From contig NZ_JAPKNH010000001.1 in assembly GCF_026344005.1 (NCBI RefSeq), positions 62,001 to 126,000 of the forward strand: 64,000 nt of DNA, read 5' to 3'. Each line of letters opens with the position of its first letter. The stretch's first letter is position 1. Position numbers and translations under genes: made by a program. Shown here in pieces: positions 52,774 to 62,225 of the stretch. Below the pieces are notes generated by a model, which was not told where the DNA came from, made no database searches, and saw nothing but the letters and a program-made list of their open reading frames with translations. The stretch is from Kaistia terrae. GTDB taxonomy: Bacteria; Pseudomonadota; Alphaproteobacteria; Rhizobiales; Kaistiaceae.

Positions 52774-54075
52774 ATGAACGGCAATCCGGTTTTCTTGTTT
52801 CGGTGGCCCGTGCTGGCGGCGCTGGCCCTGATGCTGGCGAACGATGTGCTGGGCGGTCCGTTGCGCTATGGCCTGTCGACGCTTGGCCTCGTTGGCCTTT
52901 CCTATGCGCCATTCCTGGTCGCCGCCGGCGTGATCGCGACCTATTCGCTCGCCAGTCTCGGCGCCCTGCGCTTTGATCCCGTCGCCATCGCGATACTGCT
53001 GCTGTCGGCCGTCTGGATTCCCTATGCGTTGTTGCTCGGCCTGCCTTCGGCGCAGGTCGCCTTCGGCTTCTACACCTGGATGCCGTGCTTTCTCGGCATG
53101 GTGGCGGTCGCGGTAGGCGCGCGGGCGGAGGCTTTGCGAATGATCGCGCTGGTCTGGGGCGTCGCGGTGCTGGGCGTTCTCGTCAATGCGGTCTGGCGCT
53201 TTCCCTGGGTCGGAGAAAGCTATGAAATCCTCGGTATTCAGGCCGAATTCGCGCGCGAATGGCAGGCGTTCGGTGTCGAACGATTGCCGGGCTTTTCACG
53301 CGCCAGCTTCACCGCCGCCAATCAGATCGCTATTGGCGGGGCGCTTCTGCTCGCTGGAGGTCTGGCGCGAAGATGGAAGATACTTGTCTGGCTCCTGTCG
53401 GTCGCGGCGATCGCCCTGACGACGTCGAAAGCGCCGCTGGCGGTCATGCTCATCGCGCCGCTCTGCCTCGCTTATTATGACCGGGTCGAGGGCCGTGCTG
53501 GCTATCGCTTCAGCCAGATGGTCCTGGTTGGCCTGCTCGCGGTGGCGATCGGGCTGCCGGTCGCGGCCTTGCTCGGATTTCGCTTTGGCGAGACCGGACA
53601 TGTCGCCTTCCTGTCGCTCGGCTCTGTGGGGGTGCGCATGGACGAGATGTGGCCGCGCGCCTATGCGCTGCTGGATCCGCTTTGGCCGCGTCTGGCGCTC
53701 GGTGTCGGCTTTGGCGGCATAGGCGCGGGGCAGGCCTATTTCGATCCGGAGCAGTTCAGTCCGGGCGACAATCTGTTTGTCTTTCTCTACGTGACATTTG
53801 GAACCGGCTCGCTCCTGTTCCTCGCGGCGTTCTTGAAGGCGAACGCCCGGCTGTTTCGCGCCGCGCCGGCGGCGCACCGCGACTTTTTCCTGGTCTCGAT
53901 CCTCGTCCTGGTGCTGGGCGCGATGGCCAATGTCGTCGAGTCGGTGCTTTCCGGTTTTCTGCTTGGCATGCTGTTCGGCAAGGCGCTGGATCCACGCGCG
54001 GCGATTGCGGAGGCGACGGCGCGCCTGCCGGTCAAAAATCATGGCCGGCGGATCGTCGCGCCGGTGCGGGTCTGA
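52774..54075 (+). CDS. O-antigen ligase/polymerase-like membrane protein
   Basis: About 433 residues with ten or more hydrophobic helices and a periplasmic loop region around ERLPGFSRASFTAANQIAIGG, followed by TTSKAPLAVML. The overall pattern fits WaaL/Wzy-type proteins. Start placed at ATG 52774; ATG 52702 is an alternative. The gene is followed 5 bp later by a GT4 glycosyltransferase, suggesting a two-gene glycan operon separate from the 15-37 kb cluster. Confidence 0.72.
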   Translation: MNGNPVFLFRWPVLAALALMLANDVLGGPLRYGLSTLGLVGLSYAPFLVAAGVIATYSLASLGALRFDPVAIAILLLSAVWIPYALLLGLPSAQVAFGFYTWMPCFLGMVAVAVGARAEALRMIALVWGVAVLGVLVNAVWRFPWVGESYEILGIQAEFAREWQAFGVERLPGFSRASFTAANQIAIGGALLLAGGLARRWKILVWLLSVAAIALTTSKAPLAVMLIAPLCLAYYDRVEGRAGYRFSQMVLVGLLAVAIGLPVAALLGFRFGETGHVAFLSLGSVGVRMDEMWPRAYALLDPLWPRLALGVGFGGIGAGQAYFDPEQFSPGDNLFVFLYVTFGTGSLLFLAAFLKANARLFRAAPAAHRDFFLVSILVLVLGAMANVVESVLSGFLLGMLFGKALDPRAAIAEATARLPVKNHGRRIVAPVRV

Positions 54076-54080
54076 GTGCG

Positions 54081-55331
54081 ATGCGCATCCTCGTCCTCAG
54101 CGCGCTCTATCCACCCGACAGTCGCGGCGGCGCGGAAAATTCGGCCGCCAACCTGACCCGCTGGCTGGCCGGGCAGGGGCATGAGATGGCGGTGCTGACG
54201 ACCGCTGCATCGCGCGACGAGGAGTTGCACGGCGTTGAGCAGGACGGCGTCCGCATCTGGCGACTGCGCACGCCGCATGTCTATCCGCTCCGCGAGGCGC
54301 CCCATGCGGCGCGCTGGAAAAAGCCGATCTGGCATGCGCAGGATCATGTGGATCCACGCAACCGACGAGCGGTCGCAAGGGTCCTCGACGCCTTCCGGCC
54401 GGATTTCGTCAATATCCATTTCATCCAGGGCATTGGCTACAACGCGCTGAGCGAGATCGCCGCCCGCCACCTGCCCACGCTGTTCGTGCTGCATGATCTC
54501 GGCCTCGCCTGCATGCGAATGTCGATGTTCCGCAAGGATGCCAGCTGCAAGGCCCAGTGCATCGGTTGCCGAGCTTCCAGTTTCTATAAGGCAGGGTTGA
54601 TCCGTCGCTTCGAGAGGATCGGCTTCTGCTCGCCCTCGCGCGCCAACCTGACGGCTTTGGCAGCGCTTTTTCCGATCGGGCGCTATCCCCATACCAGCAT
54701 CCCCAACCCGAATTTCTATCCGCTGCCACAGGGGGAGCGGGCCCCGTCCGATCGGCTGCGGCTGCTCTATGTCGGCCGGCTCCATCGCAGCAAGGGCGTC
54801 GAAGGGCTGCTCGACGTGGCAGCCACATTGGCGGAAACGCAGCATTTTTCCCTGACGATCGTCGGCGACGGGCCGGAGGGGGAGCGGTTGCGCCGCCGAT
54901 ATGGCGACGCCGAATGGCTCCATTTCCTGGGCCATGTGCCGGAAAGCGAGGTTGGAGATCTCATGCACGACGCGGATCTCCTCTGCGTACCGTCGATCTG
55001 GCGCGAAAATTGGCCGGGCGTGGCGGTGCGGGCGCTGGAGATGGGGTTGCCGGTACTGGGCAGCCGGATCGGCGGTCTGCCGGAGTTGATCGATCCGGGC
55101 GTCACCGGCGATCTGGTCGAGCCGGGCGACCGCGCGGCCTGGATCGAGGCCCTGCGGCGCGTACTCGTCGATCCAGCCGAGGTGGCGCGCTGGCGGCGAA
55201 ATGCCGAGGCATTGCGCGGACGTTTCGATCAAAATCGTCTGGGGGAGCGGATGCTGGCGTTCATGGCGACGATCGCGGGCCATCCTGTTGCGGTGCAGAA
55301 TCGTGCCGAACAGGCCCTCGACGCGGGATAG
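54081..55331 (+). CDS. Glycosyltransferase family 4
   Basis: A 416-residue GT-B enzyme. The N-terminus reads MRILVLSALYPPDSRGGAEN, the middle has a Cys cluster (CKAQCIGC at about 154-161) seen in a subgroup of GT4 enzymes, and the donor domain has RLLYVGRLHRSKGVEGLLDV, TIVGDGPEGERL and SIWRENWPGVAVRALEMG with the catalytic Glu. It is a retaining transferase; donor and acceptor are unknown. It follows the ligase-like gene by 5 bp and converges with an acetyltransferase. Confidence 0.87.
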   Translation: MRILVLSALYPPDSRGGAENSAANLTRWLAGQGHEMAVLTTAASRDEELHGVEQDGVRIWRLRTPHVYPLREAPHAARWKKPIWHAQDHVDPRNRRAVARVLDAFRPDFVNIHFIQGIGYNALSEIAARHLPTLFVLHDLGLACMRMSMFRKDASCKAQCIGCRASSFYKAGLIRRFERIGFCSPSRANLTALAALFPIGRYPHTSIPNPNFYPLPQGERAPSDRLRLLYVGRLHRSKGVEGLLDVAATLAETQHFSLTIVGDGPEGERLRRRYGDAEWLHFLGHVPESEVGDLMHDADLLCVPSIWRENWPGVAVRALEMGLPVLGSRIGGLPELIDPGVTGDLVEPGDRAAWIEALRRVLVDPAEVARWRRNAEALRGRFDQNRLGERMLAFMATIAGHPVAVQNRAEQALDAG

Positions 55332-55340
55332 AACTCGCCC

Positions 55341-55934
55341 TCACACTGGCGCGCCCGCGCACTCCCCATCGTGGTCAAGAATGCGGGCCGGGATGCCGAC
55401 GGCGGTATTCCCGGAAGGGATATCCGCGAGAACGACGGCATTGGCGCCAATGGTGACATGGTCGCCGAGGGTGATGGCGCCGAGAATCTTCGCGCCGGCG
55501 CAAAGCTGGCAATAATCGCCGAGGCTCGGCGCGCCGGCGATGTCGGGATGATGCCGGCCGAGGGTGACCTGCTGGAAGATCGTGGCGTAGCTGCCGACAA
55601 TTACCCCGTCGCCAACGACGATGCCGGTCGGATGCGGCATGTACAGCCCGCCGCCAAAGCGCGCGGTAGGCGCGATATGGCAACTGGTCCAGATTGTCGT
55701 CGCGTACCAGAGCAGCCGCCGCAACGGCCGGCCAATGAGCGGTAGTCGGCCCAACGCTTCCTGCAGCCGCAGCGACAGCGCCAGCTGGAAGCCGGGCTCC
55801 AGCAGAGCGAGACGGAGCAGCAGAAGCAAACCCGCCGGACGGCCCCTGGCCCGCGCCCAGACGTCGAGATCCTGGCCGAGCTTGTTGGCCATGGGCAAAG
55901 GAACCGGGCGAACGGAAAGGTCAGGCGCGGTCAT
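55341..55934 (-). CDS. Hexapeptide-repeat acetyltransferase, CysE-like
   Basis: About 197 residues. A helical N-terminal part precedes a left-handed beta helix with PHPTGIVVGDGVIVGSYATI, FQQVTLG, and GDHVTIGANAVVLADIPSG. The motifs resemble serine acetyltransferase (the His of PHPTG is catalytic in CysE), yet the location beside a glycosyltransferase suggests O-acetylation of a glycan, as in several EPS loci. Start taken at the ATG ending 55934; an in-frame Met 14 residues later is possible. Confidence 0.75.
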   Translation of the reverse strand: MTAPDLSVRPVPLPMANKLGQDLDVWARARGRPAGLLLLLRLALLEPGFQLALSLRLQEALGRLPLIGRPLRRLLWYATTIWTSCHIAPTARFGGGLYMPHPTGIVVGDGVIVGSYATIFQQVTLGRHHPDIAGAPSLGDYCQLCAGAKILGAITLGDHVTIGANAVVLADIPSGNTAVGIPARILDHDGECAGAPV

Positions 55935-56128
55935 GATGCGCCGCCGACTTGGCAAACGGGCCGGATTTCGCGCTGCACCGCGTCCGGGCCGCGAGGCCCT
56001 GTCATCGGCCAAGCTGCCGAAGGCCGGAAGTGCAGGTCGCCTTGCCGCATGGATGCCCCCGCATCGCTACGTCATGGCAAGTCTGGACGGTAAACTCGTT
56101 GCCGGCAATGCCTGTGTCGCGCGGCGCG

Positions 56129-58429
56129 TCAGACGGCTTCATCCTGCCGGGTCAGGCTGGCGGCGCTGAAGGTTCGGACGAAATTGGCGACGGCCCCGGC
56201 GGGCATTGCCTGGGCGATCAGATATCCCTGGATGATCGAGCAATCCAGGGCGACGACCGCATCGAGCTGGACCTGCGTTTCGACACCCTCGGCGATGATC
56301 TCGAGATCGAGAGCGTCGGCCAGCTCGATGATCGAGCGCACGATCGCCCGCGTCTTCGGATCATGCTCGAGATCCCGGATGAAGGAGCGGTCAATCTTCA
56401 AACTGTCGACGGGCAGGCTGCGCAGATGGCTGAGCGAGGCGTAGCCGGTGCCGAAATCGTCGAGGGCAAGCGAGAAGCCGAGCCGTCGAAGCTCGGTGAG
56501 AGTCGCCGCGATGCGTTCCGCGTCGCGCGATAAAATCGTGGTTTCGGTTACTTCGATGGTGAGCTGCGAACTGGTCAGGCCATTCTGGATGAGCCGGGTA
56601 TGCAGGTCTTCGGCGAAGCTTGGATGGCGCAGATCGAACGCCGTGACATTCATGTTCACCCGCGTGTGCAGGCCGAGCTTTCCCCAGGCGGAGAGGTCGT
56701 TGATGACGCTCTGGATCATCGTCTTCGTCAGCGCCTGGGCGATATCCGGCTCGTCGAAGGTTTCGGCGAAGGTGGCCGGCATCAACGTCCCGCGTTCGGG
56801 ATGCAGCCAGCGGGCAAGCGCCTCAAAGCCGATCAGCTTGCCTGTGCGCATGTCGAGCAGGGGCTGGTAGAATGGAACGATCTGGCCCGCGTCGAGGGCC
56901 AGCCGCAACGCCTTGAGCAAGGTGTACCGGCGTTCCGCATCGTCGCGCATCGTCGGCGCGAAGAAGACGGTGCGGCCGCGCCCGGCGCGCTTGGCGCGGT
57001 AGACCGCGATGTCGGCATCGGCCATCAACTCGCCCGAACTGCGTCCATCATTGGGGAAGACAGCCACGCCGGCGCTCAGGCTGATCGGAACATCCTGCTG
57101 CTTGACGGCGAAAGGGCGGGCAACGGCCTCCATCATCCGCTTGACGGCGGCGGCCGCGTCCTGGGTGTCCTGGGCGTTGGTCAGCACGACGGCGAACTCG
57201 TCGCCGCCCAGCCGGCCGATCACGTCGGATTTGCGGATCGTGGTTCGCAAGCGGCTCGAAACCTCGCGCAGAACCATGTCGCCGGCGTCGTGGCCAAGGC
57301 TGTCGTTGATGTCCTTGAAGTGGTCGAGATCGATGATGCAGAGCGCTGCCCGTCGCTTGGCGCGCTTCATCTGCTTCAGCTTTTCCTCGAACCGCTTTTC
57401 GAAGTAACTGCGATTGGGGAGCCCGGTCAGCCCGTCATGGTGTGCCAAATGGACGAGTTCGGCTTCCAGCGCGCGATTGCGGGTGATTTCCTCGCGCAGA
57501 TCGTTCGTCGTGCGCTCCAGCGAGGCATAACTCGCCATCAGGTCGACGGCGCGGGCCTCGAGCAGCTCGTTGGCGTGCAGCAGCTCCTTGTGCTGAGCCT
57601 CGATTGCGCGGGTTGCGGCCAGGGTCGGGCCGATGTCGACGTCGGTGACGGTCAATCCCTCGCCATGCGGCGCCAGGCGCAACTGGCGATCGACGATCTT
57701 GCCGTCCTGGGGATAGCTTGCGTCGAAGATGTCGGGCAATTGGCTCTCGATGGAGCGGATGAGCCGATCCATCATGCCGCTCGTTTCGGCGAAGGGCCAG
57801 ACGTCCAGCACTTGCGCGCCGATCAGTGCGTCGGCATGGGTGTTGAGCCGGCGGGCCGATTCCGCGTTGGCGGCGACGAGCGAAAAATTGACGACGGCGC
57901 CTTCGCTGTCGCGGATGGCGTTCAGGACGGTAATCGCGTCGGCGCTGATGTTGAAGACGGATCGCAGGACGTTGGTCGCATCTTCTCGCGGCCGGACGTA
58001 GCATAAGAGGCAATCGGTGTCGCCGGATCGCACGGGAAGCATCAGCCGCTCGGTGATGCCGACACTGGTGGCGCCGACATTGTTGTGCAGCGCCAGCGCG
58101 GGAAGGCGAGAACGCAGAACCTCGAGATAGGTCGCGCGGAACGTGCGCGCGCCGACATTATGTATATCTTCCAGTAATTTACCGGTCGGATCGTGTCCGA
58201 ATACGGAGACGATGTTGCGGCCGACCTGTTCGTAGATCAGCGATTCTCCGCGGACGCGCATGACCATTATGCGTTCGGCGAGGGGGCTAGCCAGCACATG
58301 CTCGAAATGCCGGATGTCCGGGATGTCGCCACGATTTACCGCTGACCAAACGGCATAGAGATCACGGACGTCACTGAAATCAGTGGTCTGCTCTATATCG
58401 TGCGAACGGATGTCCACAAAGCTCTTCAA
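56129..58429 (-). CDS. Cyclic-di-GMP enzyme with PAS-like, GGDEF and EAL domains
   Basis: 766 residues. The N-terminal PAS_5-like domain (LYAVWSAVNRGDIPDIRHFEH) and a second PAS-like segment are followed by a coiled coil (about 275-330), a GGDEF domain with intact active site RLGGDEFAVVL (about residue 405), and an EAL domain with IGFEALARWLHP (about 530) and DDFGTGYASLSHL. Both catalytic sites look complete, so it could make or destroy c-di-GMP. No membrane helix is apparent. TTG start. It lies next to a glycan locus, and such second messengers often control polysaccharide output, but the link is inference. Confidence 0.9.
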   Translation of the reverse strand: MKSFVDIRSHDIEQTTDFSDVRDLYAVWSAVNRGDIPDIRHFEHVLASPLAERIMVMRVRGESLIYEQVGRNIVSVFGHDPTGKLLEDIHNVGARTFRATYLEVLRSRLPALALHNNVGATSVGITERLMLPVRSGDTDCLLCYVRPREDATNVLRSVFNISADAITVLNAIRDSEGAVVNFSLVAANAESARRLNTHADALIGAQVLDVWPFAETSGMMDRLIRSIESQLPDIFDASYPQDGKIVDRQLRLAPHGEGLTVTDVDIGPTLAATRAIEAQHKELLHANELLEARAVDLMASYASLERTTNDLREEITRNRALEAELVHLAHHDGLTGLPNRSYFEKRFEEKLKQMKRAKRRAALCIIDLDHFKDINDSLGHDAGDMVLREVSSRLRTTIRKSDVIGRLGGDEFAVVLTNAQDTQDAAAAVKRMMEAVARPFAVKQQDVPISLSAGVAVFPNDGRSSGELMADADIAVYRAKRAGRGRTVFFAPTMRDDAERRYTLLKALRLALDAGQIVPFYQPLLDMRTGKLIGFEALARWLHPERGTLMPATFAETFDEPDIAQALTKTMIQSVINDLSAWGKLGLHTRVNMNVTAFDLRHPSFAEDLHTRLIQNGLTSSQLTIEVTETTILSRDAERIAATLTELRRLGFSLALDDFGTGYASLSHLRSLPVDSLKIDRSFIRDLEHDPKTRAIVRSIIELADALDLEIIAEGVETQVQLDAVVALDCSIIQGYLIAQAMPAGAVANFVRTFSAASLTRQDEAV

Positions 58430-58788
58430 ACCGGAGGCCTTCCTAGGTGAACACCTGGACGGAAGCTATAACACCTGTCCTTACAACCGATTAAGTGACT
58501 TTGCCGTCAGCTGCAATCGCTGCGATATGCAGTTTTCCCAGTAATCCTGAAATTGCAGCCATTTTTTGGACACAAGTTGAGGCAGCGCCGATTTCCGCGA
58601 AAAGGCCTCGCTCGGGCGCGTGGCAATGCGGGGGCTGGGGTGTCCGGGGCGGTCTCGCCGATCGATGGAAATATCGATCCAGTCTGGGCTGGACCGCGCG
58701 CCGATGAGCGCGCGGCAGGTTAATTTCGCTGATTGCCAAAGTGCGCAATCGCTTCGACTGGGCAGAATTTGTCCAGACCTGGGATCGA
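58430..58788. other. Intergenic region upstream of the GGDEF-EAL gene
   Basis: About 360 bp with no supported gene. It should hold the GGDEF-EAL promoter and the 3' end of the small convergent-side gene. No clear terminator was found. Confidence 0.4.
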
Positions 58789-58992
58789 TCAGGACGCCTT
58801 TGCCAATGTGGGAGCCGGATTGCGGCGGATCTTGCGGGCGGCGCGCTCGGCCGCGACGACGTCGGAGAAAATTCGCCCCTCGAGCGTAGCGAATGTGCCT
58901 TCGAGGGCGTGAAACGCAAAGGATCGGCTGCCGGACCGGATCAGGATTCCGGCGGCCTGGTCATCAATCTCGATGATGTAGTTGTCGAACAC
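58789..58992 (-). CDS. Small conserved alphaproteobacterial protein
   Basis: 67 residues starting at GTG (MFDNYIIEIDDQAAGILI), with GGAGAACTTCC directly upstream. The sequence continues FAFHALEGTFATLEGRIF and ends in a basic helix (AAERAARKIRRN). I recognise it as a short hypothetical protein common in Hyphomicrobiales, with no assigned function and no signal or membrane segment. A perfect palindrome (59017-59035) lies 25 bp upstream of the start. Confidence 0.65.
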   Translation of the reverse strand: MFDNYIIEIDDQAAGILIRSGSRSFAFHALEGTFATLEGRIFSDVVAAERAARKIRRNPAPTLAKAS

Positions 58993-59589
58993 GGAAGTTC
59001 TCCTTTCGCCGCCTGAAACCTTGCGATGCAAGGTTCGGGCCGCGATCGTTATGTGTCGTAGCGTGAGCTGCGAACCGGAAGCGAGGTCCGGCGCGCATCA
59101 ATGTCGGAAGTCAGTGGACGTTCCCGGTGACGCGACACATTTCGGCTTGCTGGAGAGGCTTACGCAGCGGGGCATTTGCTTTCGGCATCGGAAATCTCCG
59201 TCTTGGACTCCAGAGCCACGAACCCGTCGTGACGCTTTAGCGTTTGGTGTCGCGGCGCAAGCTGCTGTTCAAATCACCGCGGCATCGCGTGGGATGCGAT
59301 GCCCATATGGGGCCGACAGCCCGGCTTGTACCAGCCAAGCATTTCCATTTTTTGACAGTCGGCGAGGATGCCATTCCGATGCCGTGTGCCTGGAGGGAAT
59401 CTGGCCTGATTCCTGAGGTCGCGACGAGAGCGGCAAGCCCGACAGGGGCGAAAAATGCACCGTGCATCGCCTGCCGACCGGGCCCGGGCGATTGACAAGA
59501 TCGGCGTCTTGCAAGTTCTTGGGGCGCGCCAGAATTCTTGGGTGCGTCGGCGTTTTTGGGCGCAGCATTGCGGTCCGGGGGGAGAACAC
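58993..59589. other. Gap upstream of xylulokinase
   Basis: About 600 bp with no gene I can support. Left end: promoter of the small minus-strand gene with the AACCTTGC-GAT-GCAAGGTT palindrome. Right end: xylulokinase promoter. Frames in between lack start sites and codon bias. Confidence 0.4.
59017..59035. promoter_or_regulatory. 19-bp perfect palindrome upstream of the small protein gene
   Basis: AACCTTGC (59017-59024), GAT, GCAAGGTT (59028-59035). It contains GCGATGCAAGGT, which occurs again twice, as an inverted pair, before the ROK regulator at 62.7 kb. A candidate operator, or a hairpin in the leader. Confidence 0.45.
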
Positions 59590-61062
59590 ATGGCCTGCTA
59601 CATCGGCATCGACATCGGCACATCGGCGGTCAAGGCGCTGCTGCTCGACGAAAACCAGGCTGTGCTGGCGGAGACGGATGTGGCGCTGCCGATTGCTCGG
59701 CCGCATCCGCTCTGGTCCGAGCAGGATCCCGAGGACTGGTGGCGGGCGACGGAAAAGGCGCTTGGTGCGCTGAAGGAAGCCGCGCCGGCAGCCTATGCCT
59801 CGACGGCGGCGATCGGCCTTTCCGGGCAGATGCATGGCGCCGTGCTCATGGATAAGGCAGATCGTGTCCTGCGGCCGGCAATCTTGTGGAATGACGGCCG
59901 CAGCCATGCCGAATGCGCGGCGCTCGAACAGCGGGTGCCGGATCTCGGCCGCATCACCGGCGTGCCGGCTATGCCCGGCTTCACCGCGCCAAAGCTGCTT
60001 TGGGTGGCGCGGCACGAGCCGGAGACCTTCGCCGAGGTCGCGCATGTGCTGCTGCCCAAGGACTATGTCCGCTTCCGCCTGACCGGCGAGTATGTTTCGG
60101 AAATGTCGGACGCCGCCGGCACGCTCTGGCTGGACGAGGCCGAGCGGCGCTGGTCGCCGGATGTCGTCGCCGCCACGGGGCTCGATCCCGACGTCATGCC
60201 GCGCCTGGTCGAGGGATCGGACGCCGCCGGCACGCTTTCCGCTGCCACGGCTGCCTCGCTCGGGCTCGATCCCAAGGTCATCGTCGCGGGCGGGGCAGGG
60301 GATGCCGCTGCCGGTGGCATCGGCATCGGCGCGATCGACGAGGGCGATGCCTTCATCTCGCTCGGCACGTCGGGCCAGTATTTCGTCGTCAACGAGACCT
60401 ATCGGCCGTATCCGGCCGCCTATGTCCACACGTTCGCTCATGCGCTGCCGGGACGCTGGTTCCAGATGGCCGCGATGCTGAATGGCGCCAGCGCGCTGGC
60501 CTGGGCGGCGCAACTGGTCGGCGAGGCGGATATCGGCAAGCTGCTCGCCCGTGTCGAGGCGACGCCAGCGAAGAACAGCGATCTCCTGTTCCTGCCCTAT
60601 CTCGCCGGCGAGCGCACGCCGCATAACGATCCCTATGCGCGCGGCGTGTTCTTCGGGCTCGATCCGGCGACCGAGACGACCGATCTCGTCCGCGCGGTGC
60701 TGGAAGGCGTCGCCTTCTCCTTCGCCGATGCGCAGGCAGCGCTCGCCACCGCCGGCACCCGGCCGACGCGGATGGGCGCGATCGGTGGCGGCGCCAAGAG
60801 CCCGCTCTGGATGAAGATGTTCGCCGACGTGCTCGGCGTGCAGATCGTCCTGCATGAGGGCGGCGCCAAGGGGCCGGCCTTTGGCGCGGCGCGCCTGGCG
60901 ATCCTGGCGGCAACCGGCGGTAGCGCGGCTGCAATCTGTACGGCGCCGCCGATCAACGCCACCATCGATGCCGATCCCGCCGCGACGGAGCGCTACGCCG
61001 AGAAAATCGAGCGCTTCCGCCGTCTATACAAGGTTCTCAAGCCGGAATTCGCCCCGCGCTGA
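59590..61062 (+). CDS. xylB: Xylulokinase
   Basis: A 490-residue FGGY-family kinase. The phosphate-1 motif is YIGIDIGTSAVKALLL. The substrate region has AIGLSGQMHGAVLMD, where the MHG motif is characteristic of xylulokinases, and NDGR. A catalytic Asp lies in GGAGDAAAGGIG, and GGGAKSPLWMKMFADVLG closes the adenosine site. It phosphorylates D-xylulose to feed the pentose phosphate pathway. GGGGAGAAC precedes the ATG. Xylose isomerase is not in the window; the ROK regulator at 62.8 kb may belong to the same sugar system. Confidence 0.9.
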   Translation: MACYIGIDIGTSAVKALLLDENQAVLAETDVALPIARPHPLWSEQDPEDWWRATEKALGALKEAAPAAYASTAAIGLSGQMHGAVLMDKADRVLRPAILWNDGRSHAECAALEQRVPDLGRITGVPAMPGFTAPKLLWVARHEPETFAEVAHVLLPKDYVRFRLTGEYVSEMSDAAGTLWLDEAERRWSPDVVAATGLDPDVMPRLVEGSDAAGTLSAATAASLGLDPKVIVAGGAGDAAAGGIGIGAIDEGDAFISLGTSGQYFVVNETYRPYPAAYVHTFAHALPGRWFQMAAMLNGASALAWAAQLVGEADIGKLLARVEATPAKNSDLLFLPYLAGERTPHNDPYARGVFFGLDPATETTDLVRAVLEGVAFSFADAQAALATAGTRPTRMGAIGGGAKSPLWMKMFADVLGVQIVLHEGGAKGPAFGAARLAILAATGGSAAAICTAPPINATIDADPAATERYAEKIERFRRLYKVLKPEFAPR

Positions 61063-61070
61063 GCGGTGCG

Positions 61071-61868
61071 TCAGGACGGGCGGCCGGCCGCAAAATAGCG
61101 GGCCGGCGTGACGCCGAGTTCGCGCCGGAACATGGCGATGAAGGCGCTCAGGCTGTCATAGCCGACATCGAGCGCGACATGGGTGATGGGGTTTCCGGCG
61201 GCGATCAGTTCCAGCGCGCGGATCAGGCAGGCGCGCTGGCGCCAGGCGGAAAAGCTCATTCCGGTTTCGTCGATGAAGCGGCGCGTTAGCGTCCTCGGCG
61301 CGATACCCGCCCATCTGCCCCATCCGGCGAGGTCCGTTTTCGCGGCGGGGTCGTCGGCGATGGCGCGCGCGATCCGGCGGGCGCGCGGGTCGCGTGGGAG
61401 CGGCAGGCTCAGCGGCATCGGCGTCAGGGCGGCGATCTCGTCGAGGATGACGCGGGCGAGGTTGATCTGCGGCGGGCCCAGCTCCCGCTTATCCGGCCAG
61501 TTGGCGGCTTTCCGTACCGCCTGCTTCAGGAACGGCGACAGCGCGCCAACGAGAACCGTATCGGGCAGGCCGGCGCAGGCGCTCGGCGCGATATAGATGG
61601 ACCAACCGGCAAACGGCCCATGCGATCGCGCGCCATGCGGCAGGCCGGGCGGAATCCAGATCGCGTAATCCGGCGGCACGACGAAGTTCGCCGTCTCGCT
61701 CACCAGCGACAGCAGGCCGGTATTCGAGCCGAAAAGCTGGCCGCGCGCATGCTGATGCTGGCCGGACTGGACTGCAACGCCGCGCAGATCGGCCACGGCA
61801 TAGAGCAATGGACCATCCTCGGCATGCGGGATGTCGAGATCGATCGATGAGGCTTGGTTGGCGTCCAC
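61071..61868 (-). CDS. AraC-family regulator with cupin domain
   Basis: About 265 residues. The N-terminal AraC-type cupin (GQHQHARGQLFGS, with FVVPPDYAIWIPPGLPHGA) is followed by a C-terminal HTH pair: WGRWAGIAPRTLTRRFIDETG and HVALDVGYDSLSAFIAMFRRELG. The start is uncertain; I use the GTG ending at 61868 because the longer frame runs through the divergent gene. It converges with xylulokinase 8 bp from its stop and diverges from the unknown pair at 61950. Regulating that pair is the simplest guess. Confidence 0.8.
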   Translation of the reverse strand: MDANQASSIDLDIPHAEDGPLLYAVADLRGVAVQSGQHQHARGQLFGSNTGLLSLVSETANFVVPPDYAIWIPPGLPHGARSHGPFAGWSIYIAPSACAGLPDTVLVGALSPFLKQAVRKAANWPDKRELGPPQINLARVILDEIAALTPMPLSLPLPRDPRARRIARAIADDPAAKTDLAGWGRWAGIAPRTLTRRFIDETGMSFSAWRQRACLIRALELIAAGNPITHVALDVGYDSLSAFIAMFRRELGVTPARYFAAGRPS

Positions 61869-61949
61869 GCGACAGAACTTGGCATGGACCCGCAAGCCAC
61901 GCCAGATCGCGGGGCGTAAATCTCCGGCATCGCTGAACGGAGACCTCCC

Positions 61950-62225
61950 ATGCGTGCAGAAGACATTCTCCCCGATGACGTCGATACCGGCGAATTTGCC
62001 AGCACGGTGATCCGCAAGGGCACCGTCGCAGCCTTCCTCGCCAACGCCGCGACCTTCTCGGATCCGGGCGCCGCCTCGGCCGCGAGGGCGATCGCCGAAC
62101 ATCACATCCTCGAAGCCGTGCCGGCGCTGCGGGCGCTTGGCCTGTTCGACGTCATGGAGGTGCGGGACCCGAACCTTCGCCACTGGATCGCGGACTGGAC
62201 CGGCGTGGGGCGGAGCGAAGGATGA
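61950..62225 (+). CDS. Small hypothetical protein
   Basis: 91 residues, mostly acidic and helical: DTGEFASTVIRKGTVAAFLA, then AIAEHHILEAVPALRALGLF and HWIADWTGVGRSEG. No signal peptide, membrane helix or known motif is recognised. GGAGACCTCCC precedes the ATG. Its stop overlaps the next gene by 4 bp, so the two are translated together, and both diverge from an AraC regulator. Confidence 0.65.
   Translation: MRAEDILPDDVDTGEFASTVIRKGTVAAFLANAATFSDPGAASAARAIAEHHILEAVPALRALGLFDVMEVRDPNLRHWIADWTGVGRSEG

Noticed and set aside
59455-59589. Longer xylulokinase reading starting at 59455
   Set aside because: The extra 45 residues have no family counterpart; the ATG at 59590 has GGGGAGAAC and starts directly at the kinase fold.
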